Positions 10,938-17,645 of a stretch of DNA of 26,247 nt are shown here, piece after piece. Origin of the DNA: a virus; the IMG/VR virus record IMGVR_UViG_3300037156_000067, positions 1 to 26,247 of that record. The stretch is one strand, 5' to 3'. The notes beneath the pieces were generated by a model. The model saw nothing but the letters and a program-made list of their open reading frames with translations, was not told where the DNA came from and made no database searches. The translations under genes were made by a program, and so were the position numbers. Position 1 is the stretch's first letter, and the number at the start of each line of letters is the position of its first letter.

Positions 10938-12178
10938 ATCACCACTCGGAAAATAGTCTCAGCATGGTGACACTTGTCCGCTGACTTGGTGTTGTAGACT
11001 TCAAGTGATTTTCTCGACTTGTAGCCTTCAACACCATCGGTATTCTGCAAGTCGATCTTGATGCCGTCGAACCCGCCTGTCTCGTGCAGCACGTAGAAGT
11101 TCTGCGATGCCCTGCCCACCAAGCCCAAAGCATTCTCGGCGTAGCTGTTACTGCCCACCAGGCTACTCGACCGGGCGTACTGATCGGCAATCAGGGCTTC
11201 GTGAATGTGGCCCCAGATCACCATGTCGATCCCTACCCCCTTGGCCTGCCACATACCCTTGATAGCCTGTACCGACTTCTGAGCATCCTTACCAATGGCG
11301 CCGTGCCCGTGGATCATCAGCACGTTCTGGCCGCCGACGTTTACCACCAACTGCGAAGGATCTGAAGGGGTGACGAAATTGACCTTGTTGTCAAGCATCA
11401 AGCGCAGCATTTCGTAGATCGTGAAATCGTAGTTGTCGCTGGCTACCTCCGGCGCCCATCCCACGTCATGCGGAATGCGGGACTCGTTACCCGAGATAGC
11501 GGCTACAGTCACGTCCAAGTCTTGCGCCAAGTCGAGAATAAGCTGCCGGTACATGTCGACCGCGAGTACCGATGCCTTGGCCCGATTTCCGGCGTTACTG
11601 ACCAGTTCGTCCAGCCGGCGATCACTGTTCAGTAGATCGCCGGTCATGGCGACCAGAACAGAAGTCACGCCATAGGCCCTACAGAGCCCCTTACAGCGTT
11701 CGGCGTGTTTCTTGAGCCGCTTACCTGCAACCGTCCAGTCGAACGTGTTGTTGGGTAGGCTGACGCGTTCGTTGAGGTGGTTGTCGGAGATGTGTATGAT
11801 GCCGCCAGCTTTGCCAATTTTGGGTATGTTCGTACCCTTTTCTGGTACGTCCGCGAAACGGTGACGTTTTAGCAATTTGGCGATCTGCTCCGCGTAGTCG
11901 GAGACCGCGTTCTCGATCCGGGCGTGCTCCCTGAAACCCTTGCGTTCGATCCGCTGCACGTCCTGGAGGCGCTGTTTCTGTTTGCCGAGTTGTACAGCCG
12001 CGATGATTGATTCGTGAACGGAGGACTGGTAGCCTTCTGCTACAGCGATTCGGTAACGGTGAGCTAGAGTGCCCTGTGGGATGCCAGATTTTAAGGATGC
12101 CGCATGGGCGGTCCCGTAGACTGAGATCAGGTCGTAGGCTTCTTGGAGGTGTTCTTTCGTACAGGGTCTTGTCGCCAT
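10934..12178 (-). CDS. Calcineurin-like metallophosphoesterase with N-terminal HTH-like region
   Basis: Residues 1-45 resemble a helix-turn-helix (EHLQEAYDLISVYGTAHAAS, then SGIPQGTLAHRYR), and 60-115 are charged and helical. The metallophosphoesterase core follows: IIHISDNHLNE (D132-N-H134), MTGDLL (G180-D181), AISGNESR (GNE in place of GNHE, 230-232), MIHGHG (H290 and H292) and WGHIHEA (G323-H-I-H326). These supply the two-metal site of SbcD/Mre11-type nucleases and related phosphoesterases. The HTH suggests a DNA substrate. It reads leftward, has its own promoter (12219-12247) and no obvious ribosome site. It converges with the HU-group genes with overlapping stops. The exact reaction is not determined, and replacement of the GNHE histidine is a point to note. 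Confidence 0.88.
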   Translation of the reverse strand: MATRPCTKEHLQEAYDLISVYGTAHAASLKSGIPQGTLAHRYRIAVAEGYQSSVHESIIAAVQLGKQKQRLQDVQRIERKGFREHARIENAVSDYAEQIAKLLKRHRFADVPEKGTNIPKIGKAGGIIHISDNHLNERVSLPNNTFDWTVAGKRLKKHAERCKGLCRAYGVTSVLVAMTGDLLNSDRRLDELVSNAGNRAKASVLAVDMYRQLILDLAQDLDVTVAAISGNESRIPHDVGWAPEVASDNYDFTIYEMLRLMLDNKVNFVTPSDPSQLVVNVGGQNVLMIHGHGAIGKDAQKSVQAIKGMWQAKGVGIDMVIWGHIHEALIADQYARSSSLVGSNSYAENALGLVGRASQNFYVLHETGGFDGIKIDLQNTDGVEGYKSRKSLEVYNTKSADKCHHAETIFRVVI

Positions 12179-12218
12179 CTGTCAGGTACTCCGCAAAGTG
12201 GGAATATGCTACTGGCGT

Positions 12219-12247
12219 GTTGTAGCACTAAAACCTAGCGGAGTCAA
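12219..12247 (-). promoter_or_regulatory. Sigma70-type promoter for the phosphoesterase gene
   Basis: On the minus strand TTGACT (12247-12242), 17 bp, then TGC-TACAAC (-10 at 12224-12219). It uses the same design as the two plus-strand promoters: TxGACY, 17 bp, extended TGn -10. It lies in the 73-nt gap between the lysis-region gene and the phosphoesterase start at 12178. Confidence 0.6.
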
Positions 12248-12251
12248 ATGC

Positions 12252-12878
12252 TTACCAGTTACCTTTCAGCCCGATTCCCACGTAGCCTGACCCGTCACTG
12301 TCCAGCGTCACCTTGCCGCCGAGGTGCAGAGCCTTAACCTGGACGACGTACTCACTGATTTCCCCCCGACAGGTCTTGCCTGAGATAGTCTTGAAGCCAC
12401 ACGTCAGTTCGGTACTTCCAGTCTGCTCGAAAGCGAACCAAGGGTATGCTTCCCTCCGGGGTAACACTCGGGTCTCGCCAGTTTCCTTGTCCACGATGGT
12501 AGTAACCGTTTGGGGGTGGTAGTCGTGCTTCAAGGTCGATGAAGACAGGACGTACATGTTATCGTCCTGCTGGATCTCGTCAGGCAGGTTCAACTTCTTT
12601 TTCGCGGGCTTGGAGTACACCTTGAGACTCTTCGGCTGAATGACCTCTTTCGGCACGGATGCGAGTACCTTATTCGGTACTGCTACCGCATACGCCCCTA
12701 CGGGCGAAGGAGGGGGCGTAAGGCGATCCCAGATGAACACCAGCACGCCGACGAGGATCAGGCCGGCGAACAGCAGCTCGGCCCGTCTTGTCAGTCCTGA
12801 GGCGGTGTAACGAGGCTGGGCCATAGCCTTGAGACGTTCGATCTCGGCTTGTGTTTCAGCCAGTAGAGTATCGGTCAT
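12252..12878 (-). CDS. Single-pass membrane protein with periplasmic domain, lysis region
   Basis: This 208-aa protein has a short cytoplasmic helix (residues 5-32), one membrane segment at 34-50 (LLFAGLILVGVLVFIW), a proline-rich stretch (TPPPSPV) and an exported domain of about 155 residues, basic at 78-97 (KEVIQPKSLKVYSKPAKKK), with two cysteines (160 and 170) that could form a disulphide. Similar proteins with the TTIVDKETGETRVLPRREA motif occur in other phages, from memory, without an assigned function. Its start overlaps the holin stop (ATGA), so it may act in lysis, for instance like a spanin, but no coiled coil or paired outer-membrane lipoprotein was found. It ends the late operon at TAA 12252-12254. 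Confidence 0.7.
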   Translation of the reverse strand: MTDTLLAETQAEIERLKAMAQPRYTASGLTRRAELLFAGLILVGVLVFIWDRLTPPPSPVGAYAVAVPNKVLASVPKEVIQPKSLKVYSKPAKKKLNLPDEIQQDDNMYVLSSSTLKHDYHPQTVTTIVDKETGETRVLPRREAYPWFAFEQTGSTELTCGFKTISGKTCRGEISEYVVQVKALHLGGKVTLDSDGSGYVGIGLKGNW

Positions 12879-13114
12879 TTCGATTCCAGTCCCTTGTTAG
12901 TTTTAAGGCGCAACAGGATGTTTATGAATACGATCGTCCCAATAAAACCCTGTACATAGGACATGAGGCGCGGCGGAATGTAGGGCATTACGCCAGGAAG
13001 GTTGTCTTGGAGCATTGGTAAGCCAGCCACGGCTGCGCCCGCCAGCCCATTGATCCACACAACAAAAGACTTATAGGAACCCCTGATCTTCGCCCGAATA
13101 AGTTGCCAGTTCAT
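12875..13114 (-). CDS. Putative holin (79 aa)
   Basis: Two hydrophobic segments lie at about residues 17-36 (FVVWINGLAGAAVAGLPML) and 50-69 (LMSYVQGFIGTIVFINILLR), with a charged N-terminus and a charged tail KTNKGLESK: the size and charge pattern of class II holins. The intervening loop NLPGVMPYIPP is short and polar. It lies directly after the M15 endolysin gene behind a strong AGGAGGG ribosome site (13125-13117 on the minus strand), and its stop overlaps the next gene. Holins assemble in the inner membrane at a set time to release the endolysin and start lysis. The call depends on topology and location. Confidence 0.75.
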   Translation of the reverse strand: MNWQLIRAKIRGSYKSFVVWINGLAGAAVAGLPMLQDNLPGVMPYIPPRLMSYVQGFIGTIVFINILLRLKTNKGLESK

Positions 13115-13123
13115 ACTTCCCTC

Positions 13124-13537
13124 CTACGGAATAAAAACGCGATTGCCCGAGCGGGGCGCGCGGGTGGACCAGTGGGACCAACCCTTGGTCGAGTCTGGAG
13201 CTTCGATGTATATACCGCAATCTTCAAGTTTGTCAAGATTCGCCAAACACCATTCGTCTATCGCTCCCGAGGGGTCGAACAAGTCAACGGCCAATCCCTG
13301 CTTGTGCGCGGAGCTAGCTGCGCCGATTACGCACGCTTGCGGCCTAAACCCCCCGTATCTCTGCCCCGACACACCTGAATTTGTTGCGGGGTTAGTCGGG
13401 AAGGGTACGCCATCGTTTCGCGCTGTAATCTCTAACTGACCGGCGGCGGCGAGTAGTGCGGCGGCATTCGCGCGGCGTTCATCGGTAGCATCATCGCTGT
13501 CAGCCCAAGGTCCGAAGTATTGCTCCAAAGTAATCAT
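13124..13537 (-). CDS. Peptidase M15-type endolysin (137 aa)
   Basis: The zinc peptidase motif SSAHKQGLAVDLFDP (residues 75-89) gives Ser76-x-His78-x6-Asp85, and a C-terminal SHWSTRAP supplies the third ligand, His122: the M15 D,D-carboxypeptidase or L-alanyl-D-glutamate endopeptidase set. An upstream QRYGGFRP corresponds to the usual SGYR substrate-side motif. The enzyme should cut peptide cross-links of Gram-negative peptidoglycan at the end of infection. No signal peptide or anchor is visible, so it needs the holin next door for release. It is short, a lone catalytic domain. Its start overlaps the preceding stop (ATGA). Confidence 0.88.
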   Translation of the reverse strand: MITLEQYFGPWADSDDATDERRANAAALLAAAGQLEITARNDGVPFPTNPATNSGVSGQRYGGFRPQACVIGAASSAHKQGLAVDLFDPSGAIDEWCLANLDKLEDCGIYIEAPDSTKGWSHWSTRAPRSGNRVFIP

Positions 13538-13680
13538 TTTTCCCTCCTAAGTTGCTCAAAATCTCGTGGGGTTTCAAGACGAGGATCGTGCTCCGGGCAG
13601 TACCTGTCCTCCTCCCTCTCGGGTGCGAATAACACCCCACATATAGGGCAACGGTTTAACACGGGCTGGTAGGTTTTCAT
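13534..13680 (-). CDS. Zinc-ribbon micro-protein (48 aa)
   Basis: ATG at 13680-13678 overlaps the stop of the previous gene, and its TGA (13536-13534) overlaps the start of the endolysin, so it lies exactly fitted between two genes. The sequence has NRCPICGVLFAPERE (residues 9-23) and RYCPEHD (26-32), giving Cys-x2-Cys and Cys-x2-His: a probable zinc site resembling short treble-clef peptides. The tail TPRDFEQLRREK is helical. Tight overlaps on both sides support a real gene. Function unknown; it may simply couple translation into the endolysin. Confidence 0.7.
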   Translation of the reverse strand: MKTYQPVLNRCPICGVLFAPEREEDRYCPEHDPRLETPRDFEQLRREK

Positions 13681-13997
13681 ACACCATTGCGCGGCTTCAG
13701 AAGCGCAGCTATCAGATTATCGAATTTAGCACTCAATTCTTTAGTCCCCTCTCTAAACGCTCCTTCGAGACCCCTGAATTTTTCATCCAGTTCGGGCTTG
13801 ATGTAGTGCTTTTCGGGTATGGATATCTCAAGATCCCGCAACCTGTCCGCGTCTACTTGATGGAGTCTAAACGCTTCATCGATCCTCTTTAACGCTTCAT
13901 CGATCCTCTTTTCCAGGTTAGACACCCAATTTCTGAGAAGCCACCACAGGACCACGAACACCCCACTCAGCACGAACAACGCGATCTCGGTATTCAT
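13677..13997 (-). CDS. TM and coiled-coil protein, possible lysis accessory (106 aa)
   Basis: I start it at ATG 13997 (MNTEIALFVLSGVFVVLWW), after the upstream stop and an AAAGGG site; a 122-residue version from 14045 would overlap the previous gene by 32 bases. Residues 5-22 form one membrane segment, and the rest is coiled coil (NLEKRIDEALKRIDEAFRLH, then LEGAFREGTKELSAKFDNL). A perfect 21-bp tandem repeat (13870-13911) encodes two copies of a KRIDEA heptad. The shape resembles XhlA/i-spanin-like proteins beside holins. Which one it is cannot be decided without homologues; a paired o-spanin was not seen. Confidence 0.65.
   Translation of the reverse strand: MNTEIALFVLSGVFVVLWWLLRNWVSNLEKRIDEALKRIDEAFRLHQVDADRLRDLEISIPEKHYIKPELDEKFRGLEGAFREGTKELSAKFDNLIAALLKPRNGV
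13870..13911. repeat. Perfect 21-bp tandem repeat (two units)
   Basis: The 21-bp unit starting AACGCTTCATCG occupies 13870-13890 and 13891-13911 without mismatch. It lies in the coding sequence of the TM/coiled-coil protein and adds exactly seven residues, one coiled-coil heptad (LKRIDEA/LEKRIDEA register). Confidence 0.9.
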
Positions 13998-14013
13998 TTT
14001 TAGCCCTTTATTT

Positions 14014-14733
14014 CTACTTGTTGAGTTGCGAATCTGGTGCTTCAAAATTCATGTCTATCGCACCACGCCGGGTCTCGCCTGGCTGGCCGATGTCGCGGAA
14101 GAATTCTAATTTCTGCGTCATAGGGTTAAATCTAAAACCGAATGGGACAGCATCTACTTGGCCGAATACGTAGTTGGTATTCTGGGCGATAATGGCGTAC
14201 TTGTAGGATCGCGGATTTTGAAACTGTAGGCCGACGAGATTCCGCGAGTTAAAATCCGGCTGGATATTGATCCCGATCGCCTGATTACCTGGGTTCACTT
14301 GGGGGAACTCGATGTTCACACCGATGCACGTTCCGCCCGCGCCTCTGGCTAGGCAATCAGCGTGAACCCCAGCAGCCCAGCCGTCGTTATCCAGGTAGGC
14401 TCTGAAATTACCACCGGTAATATCGTGAACTCCCCATGTCCCGATCTGGCCCACGCTTCGGGCCACTCCGTAGACAGCGAAAGAGGCATAAGCCTGGCCG
14501 GTTGACCCGTCAACCTTCGTCTCGAAGAGTGATCCAGGCTGAAGGGTATTATTTGCGATGTCGTCGCGGAACAACCGGAACGATGACCCGGATGCTTCCG
14601 TATTGGCTTCCAGTGAGCTGGTCAATCCGATAGCTGGCGGCACCGCCACGCCGTTCTTGAATGCCATCGTAACACCATCGGCGCAAGCCAGGAACGAAGT
14701 TAATACAAGAACAATCGCAACAATCGTCTTCAT
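14014..14733 (-). CDS. Secreted or tail-associated protein with Sec signal (239 aa)
   Basis: The N-terminus MKTIVAIVLVLTSFLACADG is a Sec signal peptide with likely cleavage after ACA; FLAC is a poor lipobox. The mature protein is Gly/Asn-rich and probably beta-structured (FAVYGVARSVGQIGTWGVHD, AIGINIQPDFNSRNLVGLQF, FGFRFNPMTQKLEFF), similar in style to phage tail-spike or surface-binding domains. The gene lies between the lipoprotein gene and the lysis cluster and reads with them. A signal peptide is unusual for a virion protein, so export to the periplasm or cell surface during infection is inferred. No enzyme motif was found. Confidence 0.75.
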   Translation of the reverse strand: MKTIVAIVLVLTSFLACADGVTMAFKNGVAVPPAIGLTSSLEANTEASGSSFRLFRDDIANNTLQPGSLFETKVDGSTGQAYASFAVYGVARSVGQIGTWGVHDITGGNFRAYLDNDGWAAGVHADCLARGAGGTCIGVNIEFPQVNPGNQAIGINIQPDFNSRNLVGLQFQNPRSYKYAIIAQNTNYVFGQVDAVPFGFRFNPMTQKLEFFRDIGQPGETRRGAIDMNFEAPDSQLNK

Positions 14734-14742
14734 CGTCAGTCC

Positions 14743-15753
14743 TTAGTGGTACTGGAAAAGGAAACTGCACGTCTGCCCTTCTGGGCAAGTGTCAACTCCT
14801 CTCGACACGGCAGTTGAATTAAACCCGGCATCCTCATTGCGGATATTGATGTAGTAAGTTGTATAGGGTTTCAAGCTACATTTTCCGAACGTCTTTGAAT
14901 TCACGCTTTCAACGAGGTATTGAAGGGCAATTTGCGCCCCTTGAGACATTCCGCATCCATCCCAATTCCCGTAATCTGGATAGGTAAAATCACATTGAAA
15001 TGGGGATATGTGGACAAAACCCACAACTGGATTTGAAATGCTGCTTTCCTCCCTGATCATACTGCCTACTTGCCCTTCTCCGGCGGTATCGAACTGGAAC
15101 GAATCAGACGATCCATGCGAGGTATAAGTGTTGTAGTTGTGGCCGTGGTCAGACGGCGGGGTTAGTACATGGTTGGTGTTGTTGCGCGAGCAGACGCCCA
15201 CCACTTCAGGAGATGGTGGCGCAGCCACAACGGGCTGTACTGGCGTTACCGTAGGTTGGATAGGTTCTGGTGCCGCTGGCTGCACTGGAGGCGATACAGG
15301 GGCAACGGGTGCGTAGTAGATCGACACCGATACACCTACTCCAGCCTTGTTTTTCCCGGTTACCGTGTAACTGTCCGGGAATGTGAATTGAATGGGGCAG
15401 GTGTTTGTAGCACATCCGTATAGGTTGTCACTCCAGACATAGCTCGCGGCTTCAGGCGCACACGTAGCGCGGACTTGCTTGGTCACTCCAGGTAAGAACG
15501 TCGCGTCGATCAGAGACAATGCGCAAATAGGGATTGGGTCTGGCGCTGGTGGGGTCAGTGTAACAGTAACAGTCGGTGTTGTGACCGGAGTCGGAGTCGG
15601 AGATACTGGAACGACAACCGGCAAGCCGGCTGGAATAGTCGCGGGCTGTACTGGCGCAACGTCCGGCACGGTAACCGGAGATGACGGCGCATTACCGCCG
15701 CCGCAGCCGGCCAGCGAAGCTGCGAGTACCGCGATCAAAAATAATTTTTTCAT
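14743..15753 (-). CDS. Phage-encoded lipoprotein with proline-rich linkers (336 aa)
   Basis: The start is ATG 15753, six bases after GGGAGA; an in-frame extension to 15783 would spoil the signal peptide. MKKLFLIAVLAASLAGCGGG is a clear lipoprotein signal with lipobox LAGC (Cys17). Pro/Thr-rich linkers (residues 21-75 and 148-185) flank an Ig/PKD-like domain (77-147, YVWSDN and SYTVTGKNKAGVG). A C-terminal domain (186-336) has several cysteines and ends in LKPYTTYYINIRNED and CSFLFQYH, a module that also closes some phage tail and surface proteins, from memory. The protein should be anchored to the inner or outer membrane. Roles to consider are receptor masking/superinfection exclusion or a tail-related adhesin. 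Confidence 0.8.
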   Translation of the reverse strand: MKKLFLIAVLAASLAGCGGGNAPSSPVTVPDVAPVQPATIPAGLPVVVPVSPTPTPVTTPTVTVTLTPPAPDPIPICALSLIDATFLPGVTKQVRATCAPEAASYVWSDNLYGCATNTCPIQFTFPDSYTVTGKNKAGVGVSVSIYYAPVAPVSPPVQPAAPEPIQPTVTPVQPVVAAPPSPEVVGVCSRNNTNHVLTPPSDHGHNYNTYTSHGSSDSFQFDTAGEGQVGSMIREESSISNPVVGFVHISPFQCDFTYPDYGNWDGCGMSQGAQIALQYLVESVNSKTFGKCSLKPYTTYYINIRNEDAGFNSTAVSRGVDTCPEGQTCSFLFQYH

Positions 15754-15755
15754 TT

Positions 15756-16859
15756 TTATCTCCCCGTCGCAGCAAGAAGGCAATCATTTCCAACCAAGAC
15801 CATATTTGGGGATGTCATACTCGAAAAACCGGATAAGTCATAGTATCCGCCCCCATTGACAGTCGGGGCCGTATTAACTGTTAATGTTCCACCAGATCCG
15901 GTTCGCGTTGCTACGCCCAACTCAACTATCACGCCCTGTGCAAAAAGAGTTACGGTAGGAACAACCCGTTTTGTGACCTTAAATATTATCGGCCCTTGAA
16001 TCACGGTCGCGGATATCGCTCTTCCGGTCCCTCCCGCGCCACACAATTCGGCATCGCGTTGGCACAGTGCGAGCTCCGGTCCCGGAGACCGATAATCAAA
16101 CGAAGTGGCGGATGCCCCCAGTTCGAGCTGCGCATTTACCAGCGTCCCGGCGGATGCGCCGTTTCCGAACTCCACGCTCATCACAGTACCTGGAGTCTGC
16201 CCAGTGATGGTGATAGGACTGGCTACATACGAGCCGGCAGGGGTCGCGCTGTTGACGGCATACCGAGCCTTGGCCGTCCCCGTCCACGAAAGGGTATATG
16301 TCGCGCCCTGGACCAGTTTGTCTTCTACGATCTGTATTAGGGTTTTGTTGGCCGCGATAGTGATTGTCGTGTTGCTGGCGAGTTGCGTGAATGAATAATC
16401 ACCACCTCCCGCACCCGCGATCCAGCGATCATGCCCGAGCGACCCGGCGGCAAGCGTAGCGGCGGACACGTACCCGCGTTGGTTTACCGTAAAACCGGGA
16501 TTTACCAGAAGATTTTTCCCGTGCGTTTGCGCGACCGTAGCGAAGCCCATTGCCGACAAGTCGGCGCCCGCCGTAAAACGCACATCAACCAGATCCCCGA
16601 TGGCGAAAGAGAGTGCCGAAGTGCTTTCCCTAGCCCTGGTGACGGTCAGCGCATCAGTAGACCGCGCCGTAACGTCCACGATCTCCCACGCGATTTCTTT
16701 GAACCCGCTGATTTTCACCAGCGTTGCACGGATAGTGTTCCCGCCCGTGGCAAGGGCGAATAGTGCACCATCGCCAGCGGTCACGTTGATCGTGGTACCG
16801 CCGGGCGCTACCGCTGCGACAAGTTTCGTTGACGTGTTATTGAGCAGCACTTGGGACAT
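15756..16859 (-). CDS. Tail fibre / receptor-binding protein (367 aa)
   Basis: Residues 1-100 form a beta-rich collar region (LVAAVAPGGTTINVTAGDGA). The middle has KNLLVNPGFTVNQRGYVSA (114-132) and HDRWIAG, and later LVQGATYTLSWTGTAKARY and AQLELGASATSFDYRSPGPE, then ELALCQRDAEL. This NxGFxxxQRG to YRSxGxELALCQR module is widespread at the carbohydrate-binding end of phage tail fibres. The final 90 residues (about 280-367) are probably the host-specific tip. It lies downstream of the tail proteins, as fibres usually do. GAGG in the previous gene's end is its ribosome site. The protein probably binds a surface sugar or protein on the host. Confidence 0.83.
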   Translation of the reverse strand: MSQVLLNNTSTKLVAAVAPGGTTINVTAGDGALFALATGGNTIRATLVKISGFKEIAWEIVDVTARSTDALTVTRARESTSALSFAIGDLVDVRFTAGADLSAMGFATVAQTHGKNLLVNPGFTVNQRGYVSAATLAAGSLGHDRWIAGAGGGDYSFTQLASNTTITIAANKTLIQIVEDKLVQGATYTLSWTGTAKARYAVNSATPAGSYVASPITITGQTPGTVMSVEFGNGASAGTLVNAQLELGASATSFDYRSPGPELALCQRDAELCGAGGTGRAISATVIQGPIIFKVTKRVVPTVTLFAQGVIVELGVATRTGSGGTLTVNTAPTVNGGGYYDLSGFSSMTSPNMVLVGNDCLLAATGR

Positions 16860-16862
16860 GGT

Positions 16863-17645
16863 TTAAACCTCGTTTAGCTTGAGAGAAAAATCGTACAGAT
16901 TATATTCTGACCATTTCGTTGCGGGAGATTGCTCAAATTTTCCCATAATTGAATGATCGCGTTCTTGCGAGCCGCCGATGCCAGGGAATACCGAAACCCA
17001 CACGGGTTTGGTGTTGCCAGAATAACGGCCTATCTCCATCCACGCGGCGCGCTCGGTTTCGTTGCTGGCGAACATGTCAAAGGCGAGAGAACGCCATTGT
17101 GCGCGGACATTCGCCCCTAGAGACCCCCCATCCTGCCTCGCTTGGGTAGAGTTCGTATCCCACGAGGGAACCAACCCCATTCGGGGATTGTACTGTGCGG
17201 TGCTGTAGGGGCCGACGAACAAACAGGCGGCATGGAATACCGCCGCCGACGTGACGGTGATTTTGAAGCTCTTGACCCCCGTAGTTACTGGGGTGAAGAT
17301 CTCGGCGTTACTGAAGTCCCAATCTGCGTACAGACCTGTGGCGAAAGGTGCGATAGTCCCGCTATCGTAGACCTGGGTCGTCCACGCGGCATCCGAATAG
17401 TATTGTACGCGCCAAGTATCGCCATCGACCAAATTGGTGCGGTCGAGATGGACGCAACCCAGCGTGTAGGCTGTTCCACCCCACGCCCCGAGGATAGCCT
17501 GCGCACCTGTCGCCACCGCAGCGAACCGGAATCCTCTTGCCCCGTTTTGCAGATAGGTAACCGGGGAAAGCGCATCCGCTGCCGGCGAGGCCGTCAGGGC
17601 AGCACTAACCGCTCGGTTTAAATACCCTATCGTCAGATTGCTCAT
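16863..17645 (-). CDS. Phage tail structural protein (260 aa)
   Basis: It starts at ATG 17645, overlapping the stop of the large tail protein, and ends four bases before the fibre gene. The sequence is beta-rich with few charges in the core: YLQNGARGFRFAAVATGAQ, CVHLDRTNLVDGDTWRVQYY, ADWDFSNAEIFTPVTTGVK, then ERAAWMEIGRYSGNTKPVW and KWSEYNLYDFSLKLNEV. The WMEIGRYxGxxKPVWVSxFP pattern is typical of a tail protein encoded between hub and fibre genes in siphophages, from memory; it may be a baseplate or tip component. No enzyme motif. Functional detail is inferred from position. Confidence 0.72.
   Translation of the reverse strand: MSNLTIGYLNRAVSAALTASPAADALSPVTYLQNGARGFRFAAVATGAQAILGAWGGTAYTLGCVHLDRTNLVDGDTWRVQYYSDAAWTTQVYDSGTIAPFATGLYADWDFSNAEIFTPVTTGVKSFKITVTSAAVFHAACLFVGPYSTAQYNPRMGLVPSWDTNSTQARQDGGSLGANVRAQWRSLAFDMFASNETERAAWMEIGRYSGNTKPVWVSVFPGIGGSQERDHSIMGKFEQSPATKWSEYNLYDFSLKLNEV

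Noticed and set aside
14743-15783. Ten-residue longer start for the lipoprotein (MPSCCDGEIK)
   Set aside because: It lacks a ribosome site in place, overlaps the fibre gene, and would bury the lipoprotein signal; ATG 15753 has GGGAGA at good spacing.
15479-15859. Plus-strand frame of low complexity (126 aa, Val/Gly/Thr-rich)
   Set aside because: It is the complement of the Pro/Thr-rich linker of the lipoprotein gene; the repetitive composition explains the open frame.
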